From contig DGVM01000114.1 in NCBI GenBank assembly GCA_002395925.1, positions 1-37,310 of the forward strand: a stretch of 37,310 nt of DNA. Direction: 5' to 3'. This stretch comes from Bacteroidales bacterium UBA4284. Lineage in GTDB: Bacteria > Bacteroidota > Bacteroidia > Bacteroidales > UBA932. The notes under the pieces were generated by a model. It was not told where the DNA came from and ran no database searches. It saw only the letters and a list, made by a program, of their open reading frames with translations. The translations under genes were made by a program, and so were the position numbers. Positions 15,575 to 24,954 of this stretch are shown here, in pieces (position 1 is the first letter of the stretch; each line of letters begins with the position of its first letter).

Positions 15575-18500
15575 ATGATGAAAAAAATCTTAATCCTGCT
15601 GACGCTGCTCCTGCCGCTCTCCCTTAGCGCGGAGCTGCTGGCACAAACCCCGGCTTCCGTTTCCGGAACCGTGGTCGACAAGTTCGGAGAGCCTCTCGTG
15701 GGCGCCTCCCTCGTCGACAAGAGCGGCAAATACGCCCTCACTGACAATGAAGGAAACTTCACCCTGAGCGGCATCAGCTTCCCTGCCGACGTAACAATTT
15801 CATTCATCGGATTCGACGACAAGGTCGTCACCCTCACGGGTGCCGAGCCCAGCCCCTTCGTCATCACGCTCGATACCGAAAACACCATGCTGGATGAACT
15901 TGTGGTCGTAGGTTACGGCACCCAGAAGAAGGTCAACCTCACCGGAGCCGTCGGCGTCATTGACGGCAAGGAACTCAACGCCCGTCCCGTGACCAACACC
16001 GCCATGGCTCTCCAGGGCGCCGACCCTTCCCTCGTGCTCACTCAGACTTCCGGATCCCTCGACGGTACCAACTACAGCGTGAACATCCGCGGCAAGGTAT
16101 CGCTCAACAGCGGTTCTCCCCTTGTGCTCGTCGACGGCATCGAAGGCTCCCTCACCCAGGTGAACCCCAACGACATCGAAAGCGTGTCAATCCTCAAGGA
16201 CGCCTCCGCTTGCGCCATCTACGGCGCAAAGGCTTCTGCCGGCGTCATCCTCATCACCACCAAGAGCGGTCAGAGCGGAGACGCCAGGATTACCTACAAC
16301 GGCCGTTACAGCCTTTCGCAGAACACCACCAGCACCGACTTCATCACCGACGGTTACGACTATGTGACCCTCTGCAACAGCTTCTACCAGACCCTTGCCG
16401 GCGAAGGCGCATTCACCTACTCCGACGAGCAGATCGAGATGCTCAAGGAGCGCCATGGAGACGTCACCGAAGATCCTTCCCGCCCCTGGGTCATCCCCGA
16501 TGCCACGGGCACCAATACTTACGTTTATCTGGCCAACTTCGACTGGTACGACTTCCTGTTCAAGAAGACCCGTCCCGAGACCGAGCACAACCTTACGGTG
16601 CGCGGCGGCAACGACAAGGTAAAGTATTACGTATCCGGACGTTATCTCTATCGTGAGGGTGTATTCAACGGATATGCCTCCGACACATTCAACAGCCTGT
16701 CACTGCGCGGCAAGGTCGACGCCAAGATTACCTCCTGGCTCGATTTCTCCACCAACGTGAGCCTGCAGCGCACCGATTACGACTGGGGCGGGTTCTGGGA
16801 AATGGACGGCTCCACAGGACTCGTCAGCCAGGGCATCACCTGGAACATCACCCAGAACGTGAGTCCGACCTATGTGCCTTACAACCCCGACGGCACCATC
16901 AACATGGTACCGGGCTACATGACCGGCGCAACGTCACCCCTCATGAGCGGCCGTGTGGGTGTCTTCCTTTCAGATTCCAACAGCAACTCCAACGTCAACA
17001 ACTACTGGACCTGGACCAGCCGTCTGACCGCCCACATCGCGAAATGGCTTGACTTCAGCGCCGATTACACATATCGCCGCCGCGACCGCCAGTCCGCATA
17101 CCGCAGCAACCCCACACCCAACTGCTACGACAACGCGAACAAGAGGCTTTATCAGGGCAACGGCCTTTCGGGCGGATATTTCTCCAACGGTTCCGTCTAC
17201 GATTTCTATCGCGAGTACAACTACTATCAGGACGGCAACGTCGCCAACGCCTGGTTCAATTTCCACAATACCTTCGGCCGGGCGCACAACGTGTCCGCGA
17301 CCCTCGGCGCCAACTTTGACGATTATTACGGACGCAGCCTGACGATCCAGCAGAAAGGCTCCATGAGCGAGAACCTCGCATACATCAACATGGCCAACGG
17401 CGAAATCGAGAAGGCCTCCGGAAGCGTGTCCGCATACCGCACGCTCGGTTTCTTCGGACGTATCAATTACGATTACGACGGCCGCTACCTGCTCGAGCTT
17501 TCCGGCCGCTACGACGGTTCCTCACGCTTCCCGAAGGGCCATCGCTGGGGATTCTTCCCTTCCGCTTCCGCAGGATGGAGAGTCTCCGAAGAGCCTTTCT
17601 GGACCAACATTAAACCTGTAGTCAACAATTTCAAGATCCGTGCATCCTACGGTACCCTCGGCAACCAGCAGGTCGACAACTACTATTACTGGGATACCAT
17701 CAACACCGGTACTCTCAGCGGTTATACCTTCGACGGAGCCACTAAAGCAGGACAGGCTTATGCAAGTTCCCCCGTTTCCAGCAACCTCACCTGGGAGACC
17801 GTAATTTCCAAAAATATCGGCGTCGATCTCGGCTTCCTTCAGAACCGACTCTCCCTCACTGCCGACTTCTTCATCCGCGACACCAAGAACATGCTTACCG
17901 AAGCCATGACCCTGCCTTACGTCTACGGCGAAGAAGCCCCGAGGGAGAACGCAGCCGACCTTACCACGCGCGGTTACGAAATCGCAATCAGCTGGAAAGA
18001 CAACGTGAAGGTCGCAGGAAAGCCCATGTACTACGGACTTACCGCCACCCTGGGCGACTTCCGCACTTTCATCACCAGGTTCAACAACCCCGACAATCTC
18101 CTCAGCGACTACTATGTAGGCAAGGAACTCGGAGAAATCTGGGGCTACAAGACCGACGGTCTCTTCGCCACCGACGAGGAAGCCGCTGAATGGGAAGCCA
18201 CATACGATTCCTTCGGAACGGTAAACAAGGGCATCAAGGGCCAGGCGGCACCCTGGAACCACCTGATGGCCGGCGACATCAAATACGTCAATCTCGATGA
18301 CAACCCCGCCATCAACGCAGGAGCGAATACCCTTGACGACCATGGCGACCGCCTTGTCATCGGAAACAGCCTTCCCCGCTACAACTACGCATTCAAGGGA
18401 GATCTGAGCTGGGCCGGACTCGATTTGAGCGTATTCTTCCAGGGCGTCGGCAAGATGGACTGGATGCCTGCAGCCAACTGTATATACTACTGGGGCCCTT

Positions 18501-18892
18501 ATTCCTACCATCGTCCCACCTTCATTCCAAAGGACTTCCTGGACAAGTGCTGGTCTGCCGAACCCGGTGCCGACAACAGCAAGGCAATCTACCCCAGGCA
18601 GCGCGGCCGTATCTGCACCGGCAGCAACATCTTCGCTTCCGACTACTGGCTGCAGAGCGCGGCCTACCTGCGTCTGAAGAACCTCACCGTAGGCTATACC
18701 CTTCCTCTTCCCAAGAACAAGGTCATCGAGAAAGCCCGGATCTACTTCTCCGGCGAGAACCTCTTCTACTGGTCTCCTCTCAAAAAGGCAACCAAGTACA
18801 TCGATCCCGAAGTCGCCACCACCGGTGTCGCCGAGGATATCGTATATCCTTATTCCAAGACATTCTCATTCGGTGTTGACATTACATTCTGA
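15575..18892 (+). CDS. SusC/RagA family TonB-dependent outer-membrane receptor
   Basis: This is a 1105-residue TonB-dependent transporter with a signal peptide (MMKKILILLTLLLPLSLSAE; the second ATG at 15578 is an equal alternative). Residues about 28-110 are the carboxypeptidase-regulatory-like beta-sandwich (SGTVVDKFGEPLVGASLVDK). Then come the TonB-region and plug (LDELVVVGYGTQKKVNLTGA; YSVNIRGK; PLVLVDGIEG; ILKDASACAIYGAKASAGVI) and a beta-barrel ending in an aromatic tail (SKTFSFGVDITF). It imports large nutrients across the outer membrane using TonB energy. The SusD partner starts 5 nt downstream. The size matches the family. The substrate cannot be read from sequence; the neighbouring phosphodiesterases and esterase suggest a phosphorylated or acylated glycan. 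Confidence 0.95.
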   Translation: MMKKILILLTLLLPLSLSAELLAQTPASVSGTVVDKFGEPLVGASLVDKSGKYALTDNEGNFTLSGISFPADVTISFIGFDDKVVTLTGAEPSPFVITLDTENTMLDELVVVGYGTQKKVNLTGAVGVIDGKELNARPVTNTAMALQGADPSLVLTQTSGSLDGTNYSVNIRGKVSLNSGSPLVLVDGIEGSLTQVNPNDIESVSILKDASACAIYGAKASAGVILITTKSGQSGDARITYNGRYSLSQNTTSTDFITDGYDYVTLCNSFYQTLAGEGAFTYSDEQIEMLKERHGDVTEDPSRPWVIPDATGTNTYVYLANFDWYDFLFKKTRPETEHNLTVRGGNDKVKYYVSGRYLYREGVFNGYASDTFNSLSLRGKVDAKITSWLDFSTNVSLQRTDYDWGGFWEMDGSTGLVSQGITWNITQNVSPTYVPYNPDGTINMVPGYMTGATSPLMSGRVGVFLSDSNSNSNVNNYWTWTSRLTAHIAKWLDFSADYTYRRRDRQSAYRSNPTPNCYDNANKRLYQGNGLSGGYFSNGSVYDFYREYNYYQDGNVANAWFNFHNTFGRAHNVSATLGANFDDYYGRSLTIQQKGSMSENLAYINMANGEIEKASGSVSAYRTLGFFGRINYDYDGRYLLELSGRYDGSSRFPKGHRWGFFPSASAGWRVSEEPFWTNIKPVVNNFKIRASYGTLGNQQVDNYYYWDTINTGTLSGYTFDGATKAGQAYASSPVSSNLTWETVISKNIGVDLGFLQNRLSLTADFFIRDTKNMLTEAMTLPYVYGEEAPRENAADLTTRGYEIAISWKDNVKVAGKPMYYGLTATLGDFRTFITRFNNPDNLLSDYYVGKELGEIWGYKTDGLFATDEEAAEWEATYDSFGTVNKGIKGQAAPWNHLMAGDIKYVNLDDNPAINAGANTLDDHGDRLVIGNSLPRYNYAFKGDLSWAGLDLSVFFQGVGKMDWMPAANCIYYWGPYSYHRPTFIPKDFLDKCWSAEPGADNSKAIYPRQRGRICTGSNIFASDYWLQSAAYLRLKNLTVGYTLPLPKNKVIEKARIYFSGENLFYWSPLKKATKYIDPEVATTGVAEDIVYPYSKTFSFGVDITF

Positions 18893-18897
18893 CGATT

Positions 18898-20733
18898 ATG
18901 AAAAAGATATTTATACCTCTTGCCATACTTGCCGCGGCAGCATCTTTCTCTGCTTGCGAAGATTTCCTTACAAAGGCACCGGAGACATCGCTTTCGCCAA
19001 GTTCATTCTTCACCACGAAGGCCGAACTTGACCTCTGGGCAAACAAGCTCTATAACGATATCCTTCCCGGCGCAGAAGACCTCGCCGAACTCAGCGCCGA
19101 CGACAACGGCTCGTCAGCATCGCTGTCGGCAATCCAGAAGGGCACCCGTACGCCTTCGTCCAAATCATGGAGCGAGAACACATGGAAGCCCCTGCGAAAC
19201 ATCAACTACATGCTGGAGAACAACAAATGCCCCGACGAATCAGTAAAGGGAATGTATGACGGCGTATGCTACTTCTTCCGCGCATGGTTCTACTACAACA
19301 AGGTTCGCATGTACGGCGACATCCCCTGGTACGACCACGTCATCGGTTCCGCCGATTCGCTCGACCTCAAGAGGCCCCGCGACAACAGAGGCTACGTCAT
19401 GATGAAGGCCCTGGAAGATCTCGACAAGGCATACGAGCTCCTGCCGGCCAAGTGGTCGGAGTATCCGGTGTATCACGTTTCGAAAGACGCAGCGCTTGCC
19501 CTCAAGAGCCGCATAGCTCTGTTCGAAGGGACCTTCCGCAAGTATCATGCTGGAACCGAATATGTCCCCAACGACACAGAGACCTACGACGAGGCCACCA
19601 TCTCTTCCGAGTGGTTCCTCCGTCAGGCGGCGGATGCGGCAGGCAAGCTCCTGGGCACGCGCAAGCTCTACACCGGCAACACTTACAAACTGGCTTCCAA
19701 GGCAGCCAACGCATCATACCGCGAATACTTCATCCTCGAAGATGCAGAGACCGACGAGACCATCCTCTCCCGCCGCTACAGCGTGGACGTGCTTGTGCGC
19801 CACGGCATCCAGTTCGATTTCAAGAACCAGCACCGCAGCGCCACGGCACGCTTCGTGAACCACTACCTCCAGAGTGACGGCAGTCCCATCCAGAACCGTT
19901 CCGGCTGGCAGACCCTCTCCTATGCAGATGCATTTGCGAACAGGGACCCCCGCATGGCACAGACGCTCCACGGACCGTCCTATGTCGCTCTTGGAGAGAG
20001 CGCCCATGAACAGCTTTCCTTCGAGCGCACCTTCAACGGATACCGCATCATAAAGTTCATTTCCGACTCCAACCATGAGACGGCTACCACCTCCACCACC
20101 GACTATCCCCTCATCCGCTACGCCGAAGTGCTCCTGAACTATGCAGAGGCCAAGGCTGAACTCGGAGAGCTCACCGATGACGATGTAGCAAAGACCATCG
20201 ACGTGCTCCGCGCCCGCGTCGGCATGCCTGCAATGGGCACCGTCCCCACCGCCGAGGATGCACTGATGTCCGAATACTATCCGAATGCAAAGGGTTCCCA
20301 GAAGGCGGCGATACTCGAAATCCGCCGCGAGCGCACAGTGGAGCTCTTCTGCGAAGGCTTCCGCCAGTGGGACCTTCTCCGCTGGGGCGAGGGCAAATGG
20401 CTCACTCCCAAGGCCACCAAGGGAGTTCAGGGCATCTATGTCCCCGCCCTCGGAGAGTATGACCTTGACGGAGACGGAACCATGGACCTCCTGCTGTACA
20501 AGGGCAGCAAGCCTGCAACTACGGCCCCTGCGACCAACCAGATAGAGATAGGAGGCAATTTCACCCTGTCAGAAGGCGACAAGGGCTTCCTTACCTACTA
20601 TGCCGCCGAGGACTATGTGTGGAACGAGAGCCGCGACTACCTCTGGCCCATCCCTGCCGACCAGCGCTCCATTACCCACGGAGCCCTTACCCAGAATCCC
20701 GGTTGGGACGACGGCGTGTCCTTCGATGACTAG
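18898..20733 (+). CDS. SusD/RagB family nutrient-binding lipoprotein
   Basis: The 611-residue lipoprotein (MKKIFIPLAILAAAASFSAC, Cys20) has the SusD N-terminal pattern EDFLTKAPETSLSPSSFFTT and typical helical-repeat segments (CYFFRAWFYYNKVRMYGDIP; LEDLDKAYELLP; PLIRYAEVLLNYAEAKAELG; ILEIRRERTVELFCEGFRQW). The C-terminus, YLWPIPADQRSITHGALTQN, is a common SusD ending. It would cap the SusC barrel and bind substrate at the cell surface. The gene starts 5 nt after susC and ends 3 nt before the BACON-NAGPA gene. Length is at the upper part of the family's usual range (about 500-620). Confidence 0.94.
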   Translation: MKKIFIPLAILAAAASFSACEDFLTKAPETSLSPSSFFTTKAELDLWANKLYNDILPGAEDLAELSADDNGSSASLSAIQKGTRTPSSKSWSENTWKPLRNINYMLENNKCPDESVKGMYDGVCYFFRAWFYYNKVRMYGDIPWYDHVIGSADSLDLKRPRDNRGYVMMKALEDLDKAYELLPAKWSEYPVYHVSKDAALALKSRIALFEGTFRKYHAGTEYVPNDTETYDEATISSEWFLRQAADAAGKLLGTRKLYTGNTYKLASKAANASYREYFILEDAETDETILSRRYSVDVLVRHGIQFDFKNQHRSATARFVNHYLQSDGSPIQNRSGWQTLSYADAFANRDPRMAQTLHGPSYVALGESAHEQLSFERTFNGYRIIKFISDSNHETATTSTTDYPLIRYAEVLLNYAEAKAELGELTDDDVAKTIDVLRARVGMPAMGTVPTAEDALMSEYYPNAKGSQKAAILEIRRERTVELFCEGFRQWDLLRWGEGKWLTPKATKGVQGIYVPALGEYDLDGDGTMDLLLYKGSKPATTAPATNQIEIGGNFTLSEGDKGFLTYYAAEDYVWNESRDYLWPIPADQRSITHGALTQNPGWDDGVSFDD

Positions 20734-20736
20734 CAG

Positions 20737-23190
20737 ATGACAAGACTGAGAAACATAGTCCTTACCCTGCTGTCCGCAGCGCTTGCCACGGCCTGCACGG
20801 AGAAGCAGCCGCAGGAGGAGAAATCTCCCCTTGTGGTGTCTCCCCTCTCCGTGAGCGTGGCTGCGCTCGGAGAGCAGAAAACCATCACCCTGTCATCGTC
20901 TTCCGACTGGTACGTCCGTTCGAGCCAGCCGTGGCTGAAGATATTGACGGCCAGCGGCCAGGCTTCGGCATCTCCCCAGCAGATCACCATATCCGCCGAG
21001 GAGAACAAGACTACAAGCGAGCGCAGCGCCGACGTCACCGTCTCCAACCTTGACGGCGAATCCGCAAAGGTTTCCGTCAGGCAGGCTGCCGGGACCGGCG
21101 ACACAAGCCGCCGCGGCATCTACACTGCCGAAGACCTTGTCGCCTTTGCGAAAGCTGTAAACGGCGAAGGCCCTATAGCCCTCTACCTCGTGGACGGCGC
21201 AGTGAAGCTGATGAATGACATCGACGCGTCATCCATCAGGGAATGGATACCCGCCGGTTCCCCGTCAAGCCCACTGTCATACAATTTCGACGGCGGCGGG
21301 CACACCATAAAGAACGTCGGCTGGAGCGTCGACCTGTCCAGGTATCCTTATGCCGGACTCATCGGTTACGCCAAGGGCATTACCATCGAAAGGCTCAACT
21401 TCGGCAGCGAGGGCAGCACGGTAGAATTCAAAGGCACTTCCGCCGCAGCAGCGCAGATCGGCGGCATCGTCGGAACCGCCATATCGACAAGAATCGAGAA
21501 GGTCACGAACAACACCACCCTCATAATGAAGGAGAACGGCGGTCCCGGCAAGAACATCAGCATCGGCGGCATCGCCGGATATACCGATGCCGCATCGGCG
21601 GTCGGTTCCGAGTTGCAGGGCAAAGCCTGCGTAAACAACGGCAACCTGCTGGTCAGCATTCCATGCAAGGAAGGCGGCCTGGTCGGGCACAACGACGGAG
21701 TCATCTCAAGATGCACCAACAAAGGGGCAGTTCTCGGCAAGATATCCGGTTCCCTCGGCCCCGGCTGGGGCTGTTCCTTCAACAAAGTCAAGGAAAACTT
21801 CACCGGAAATACAGGAAACGGCCATGTCGGAGACTATGACAAATACGTCTCCAACCCGGCTGCAGCGCCGTCGGACGCCATTCTGAACTCAATGATGAAC
21901 GCGTCCAGCGGATACGTAATCGAGGATAACTACATCGACTGGACGGCGGATTCCTATTACGACTGGGAGACTGTCGAAAGCATCAGGCTGCACGAAGGAG
22001 CGACCTATTACCATTACTCCTTCTCGCAGGTCCCCCGGCACATGTTCGTACTCGAAATCGATCTCTCGGTTCCCGGCATAGAACTCGCCACAGCCGTCGC
22101 CGACGACCTGTTCCCCAATCCAAACGGAAACGGCAACATCAACAACGGATTCAACATCCGCGAGACGCTTTCGCAGCTCTGCTCCCGCAAGCGCGGCGAA
22201 GGCCAGCAGGTGCTCGCCGGCACCAACTGCTGTTTCTTCGATTCCAACAACGGCATTTCCAGGGGCTTCCACGTACAGGACGGAGAACCTGTGTACATCA
22301 ACAATCCTTCCGTCGTGAAGAACCTTGTCAATCATTCCTGGGCGTTTGCCGTCTATGCGGACGGTACAGCCGCCTGCGGCAAGAAAGCCTTCTCCGGGAA
22401 GATACGCTCAGGAGGCGCCGAGTATGCTTTCAACACGGTAAACGACACTACGCTCCGGCACTCCTCCCCTTCGGTCTCGCCCGTCAACCTGTTCACGTCC
22501 AGATATGTACGCACGCCGCACAAAGCGCATCCCGAGCTCGTCAACGATCTGGCCCGCGATGTCGTATATGTAATCTGCGAATACACCTCGGAGCCGATGA
22601 AAGTCAACGCCGGGTATGCACCGGCAAAGGTGGTCAGCGTCCTGGACGGCCGCAACAGCTACCTTTCCGACCTTCCGTACATTACCAGGAAGGACAGGGT
22701 CGGCATAGCCGTGAGCGGAAGCAATGCTTCCAGATTTGCGGCATTGAAGCCGGGCGACGCCATTGAATTCAAGTGCGACATCAGCGTCGAAGGGCATGAC
22801 ACGGCCCCGATAACGGCCCTTGCTTCCACAATGTTCATGATAATGGACGGCGGCAATGACGCCACTTCCACGATACCGGCGACCAATCAGACCATAACCA
22901 ATTACGATCCCATGACTTATCCCATCGTAAGCGAGGACGGCAAAAAGGTATGGCTGGTTGAAATAGACGGACGTCAGCTGTGGTATTCCATGGGCGTCAA
23001 GGGATATGAGATGTTCCGCATCGCCCGGAAGCTCGGCGGCTGGAACGCAACCAGGATGGACGGCGGCGGCTCCTCCTCCATGTGGATCTGGAATCCGGCG
23101 ACCTCCCGCGGAAGCATCGTAAGCCGTCCTTGCGACTCGGGCGGTGAGCGCAGTTGCCTGACATATATGATTTTACGAGAAAAACACTAA
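20737..23190 (+). CDS. BACON-GLUG-phosphodiester glycosidase (NAGPA-type) lipoprotein
   Basis: The protein has 817 residues. The lipoprotein signal is MTRLRNIVLTLLSAALATAC (Cys20). Residues about 30-120 are a BACON domain (SVAALGEQKTITLSSSSDWY; RSADVTVSNLDGE). Residues about 125-390 carry GLUG turns (YNFDGGGHTIKNVGW; IGGIVGTAISTRIEKVTNN). Residues about 420-817 resemble the NAGPA/phosphodiester glycosidase domain: AGTNCCFFDSNNGISRGF, a VEIDGRQLWYSMGV segment near 742-755, a lid-like FRIARKLGGWNATRMDGGGS and the conserved DGGGSSSM near 774. The mammalian relative removes GlcNAc linked by phosphodiester to mannose-6-phosphate; bacterial members attack other phospho-linked sugars. It is probably surface-exposed and fed by BACON and GLUG binding modules. 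It directly follows susD (3 nt), which places it in the SusCD system. Confidence 0.85.
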   Translation: MTRLRNIVLTLLSAALATACTEKQPQEEKSPLVVSPLSVSVAALGEQKTITLSSSSDWYVRSSQPWLKILTASGQASASPQQITISAEENKTTSERSADVTVSNLDGESAKVSVRQAAGTGDTSRRGIYTAEDLVAFAKAVNGEGPIALYLVDGAVKLMNDIDASSIREWIPAGSPSSPLSYNFDGGGHTIKNVGWSVDLSRYPYAGLIGYAKGITIERLNFGSEGSTVEFKGTSAAAAQIGGIVGTAISTRIEKVTNNTTLIMKENGGPGKNISIGGIAGYTDAASAVGSELQGKACVNNGNLLVSIPCKEGGLVGHNDGVISRCTNKGAVLGKISGSLGPGWGCSFNKVKENFTGNTGNGHVGDYDKYVSNPAAAPSDAILNSMMNASSGYVIEDNYIDWTADSYYDWETVESIRLHEGATYYHYSFSQVPRHMFVLEIDLSVPGIELATAVADDLFPNPNGNGNINNGFNIRETLSQLCSRKRGEGQQVLAGTNCCFFDSNNGISRGFHVQDGEPVYINNPSVVKNLVNHSWAFAVYADGTAACGKKAFSGKIRSGGAEYAFNTVNDTTLRHSSPSVSPVNLFTSRYVRTPHKAHPELVNDLARDVVYVICEYTSEPMKVNAGYAPAKVVSVLDGRNSYLSDLPYITRKDRVGIAVSGSNASRFAALKPGDAIEFKCDISVEGHDTAPITALASTMFMIMDGGNDATSTIPATNQTITNYDPMTYPIVSEDGKKVWLVEIDGRQLWYSMGVKGYEMFRIARKLGGWNATRMDGGGSSSMWIWNPATSRGSIVSRPCDSGGERSCLTYMILREKH

Positions 23191-23210
23191 TCAACCCAAA
23201 ATTATTTTTT

Positions 23211-24803
23211 ATGAAAACATTTATCCGCACCTCTTTTGCACTCCTCCTCGGAGCTGCACTGATTGCATCCTGTAAGGAAAAAGAACCAGAAGTCGTTTAC
23301 ACGATGACTGCAGACAGGACCGCCATCAGCGACATCGCGGCCAACAACCCCAGCGATGAGACCATCATTCTCAAGACCAACGCCAAAAGCTGGCTCGTCC
23401 TCACTCCCGACTGGGTGACCGCAAGCCCCAACTCCGGGGCCGGCAATGAAAACGGCACCATCATCACCCTCAAGATTGCCTCCAACTACAAGAACGAGGC
23501 GACCGACACCGCACCCCGCAGCGGCGTCCTCAAGTTCAGCGGCTCCGGCCAGACCCTCGACGTCCCCATCAGCCAGCTCGGACACACCGCCGTCATCGAC
23601 CCTAACGCAAGCATAGGCGGCATCACCGATCTAGCCGAGTTCACAGACTTCGTAAACGCCGTCAACGAGGGCAACGCAATTTCGCGCTGGCTCAATGCAA
23701 ACGGTGAAGTCGAGCTCCTCGCCGACCTGGACCTCTCTTCCTTCGGCGAGTGGACTCCTATCGGAGCTGTCGAGAGCACCGGCAACGGCAACAACGCAAG
23801 CGATCCCAAGGGTTCACCCTTCACCGGCGTTTTCAACGGTGGCGGACACACCATCAAAAACTTCAAGGCCAGCAGCGGTGTCATTGCCGACGGAAACACC
23901 TGGGGATTCTTCGGATGCCTCCAGAAAGCTACCGTAAAGGACCTCACGCTCGAAGCCGACGTCACCCTCGAGGCTGAAGCCACCGCAGACGCAGGCGTAC
24001 TCGCCGGCACCGTTTACAGCAGCACCATCGAGAATGTCAAGGTAAAGGGCAAACTCAACGTAAAGGGCACCAAGACCGAAAGCAAGCGTTTCGCCACCGG
24101 CGGTATCGCAGGATTTGCATTTGCAATCGCTGAAGAAGGCGTATCTTACGACACCGTCATCAAGGACTGCGAGGTAGACCTTGCGGTCACGGGCAACAGC
24201 GGCGCGAACACCAAGAACGGCGCAACCTGCGTACACTTCGGCGGCATCTGCGGCTTCGCCACCACTCCCAAGGACGACTCCAGGGTCAACATCGAGAACT
24301 GCACCGTAAACGGTTCCCTCGCAATCGACTGCGGCCGTTGCGCAGGTCTTGCCGGTGTCGGCAACTCCGGAACCATCTTCAAGAATTGCGTCAACAACGC
24401 AAACCAGGTCAACAACTTCGCCAACGGACGCGAGGCCGGCCTCGTCTGCGTCATTGCAGTCAACTGCGCAATCATCGACTGCGTCAACAACGGCAACCTC
24501 ACCACCACCGACTCCGCAACCACCGCAGGAGGAATGTTCGCTCTCCTGAACGACAACAGCTGCTACATCGAAGGCGGTGCCAATTACGGAACCATCCTCT
24601 GCACGAACGATCAGTACAGAGGCCTCATCGGAGCCAACTTCAGCAAGTTCGACCATGTCAGCGGCGTTACCGTCAGCGGCAAGATAGGTTCTGACGCAAA
24701 CAACCTTGAAGACGTCAACGCAAACAACTTCATGGATTATATCGGCTTCCTCGTGGACGGCGCTGCCGAAAAGATTTCCGGCCTCAGCTTCGTAGCAAAA
24801 TAA
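23211..24803 (+). CDS. BACON-GLUG surface lipoprotein
   Basis: The protein is 530 residues from ATG 23211, where the lipoprotein signal starts (MKTFIRTSFALLLGAALIAS then Cys21). Residues about 27-125 are a BACON-like immunoglobulin fold (LKTNAKSWLVLTPDWVTASP; GVLKFSGSGQTLDVPISQLG). Residues about 140-530 form a complete GLUG unit: an opening TDFVNAVNEGNAISRWLNAN, VFNGGGHTIKNF, TWGFFGCLQKATVKDLTLE, DAGVLAGTVYSSTIENVKV, GGICGFATTP, CYIEGGANYGTILC and a closing NFMDYIGFLVDG. The array is clearly paralogous to that of the 24955 protein over its whole length. No catalytic motif was seen, so a substrate-binding or adhesive role at the outer membrane is likely. It sits 20 nt after the NAGPA gene and 3 nt before peptide P3. 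Confidence 0.84.
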   Translation: MKTFIRTSFALLLGAALIASCKEKEPEVVYTMTADRTAISDIAANNPSDETIILKTNAKSWLVLTPDWVTASPNSGAGNENGTIITLKIASNYKNEATDTAPRSGVLKFSGSGQTLDVPISQLGHTAVIDPNASIGGITDLAEFTDFVNAVNEGNAISRWLNANGEVELLADLDLSSFGEWTPIGAVESTGNGNNASDPKGSPFTGVFNGGGHTIKNFKASSGVIADGNTWGFFGCLQKATVKDLTLEADVTLEAEATADAGVLAGTVYSSTIENVKVKGKLNVKGTKTESKRFATGGIAGFAFAIAEEGVSYDTVIKDCEVDLAVTGNSGANTKNGATCVHFGGICGFATTPKDDSRVNIENCTVNGSLAIDCGRCAGLAGVGNSGTIFKNCVNNANQVNNFANGREAGLVCVIAVNCAIIDCVNNGNLTTTDSATTAGGMFALLNDNSCYIEGGANYGTILCTNDQYRGLIGANFSKFDHVSGVTVSGKIGSDANNLEDVNANNFMDYIGFLVDGAAEKISGLSFVAK

Positions 24804-24806
24804 TTT

Positions 24807-24941
24807 ATGAAGTCCAACTATCAGACACCAAAGGCTGAGCTCGGAGAATTCTCTCCGGGCTTGAGCCTTCTGGAAGACTCCGTAAACATATCCGGCAGTA
24901 TCGATGACTTCGAACTCGTAGACGGTTCCTGGGACTATTAA
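24807..24941 (+). CDS. 44-residue peptide of the Y-x-x-P / C-terminal W family (P3)
   Basis: The unrecognised peptide begins MKSNYQTPKAELGEF and ends FELVDGSWDY; the middle carries LSLLEDSVNISGSIDD. It has a net negative charge and no signal peptide or Cys. The start ATG is 3 nt after the stop of the BACON-GLUG gene, and its stop is 13 nt before the next lipoprotein ATG, so the frame fills the gap between the two genes. The N-terminal Tyr-x-x-Pro and the terminal Trp-Asp-Tyr match peptides P2 (YQRP/WN) and P4 (YEMP/WDF). It was too short to be noticed by most gene callers. The role is unknown. Confidence 0.7.
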   Translation: MKSNYQTPKAELGEFSPGLSLLEDSVNISGSIDDFELVDGSWDY

Positions 24942-24954
24942 GCACTGTAAAGCA

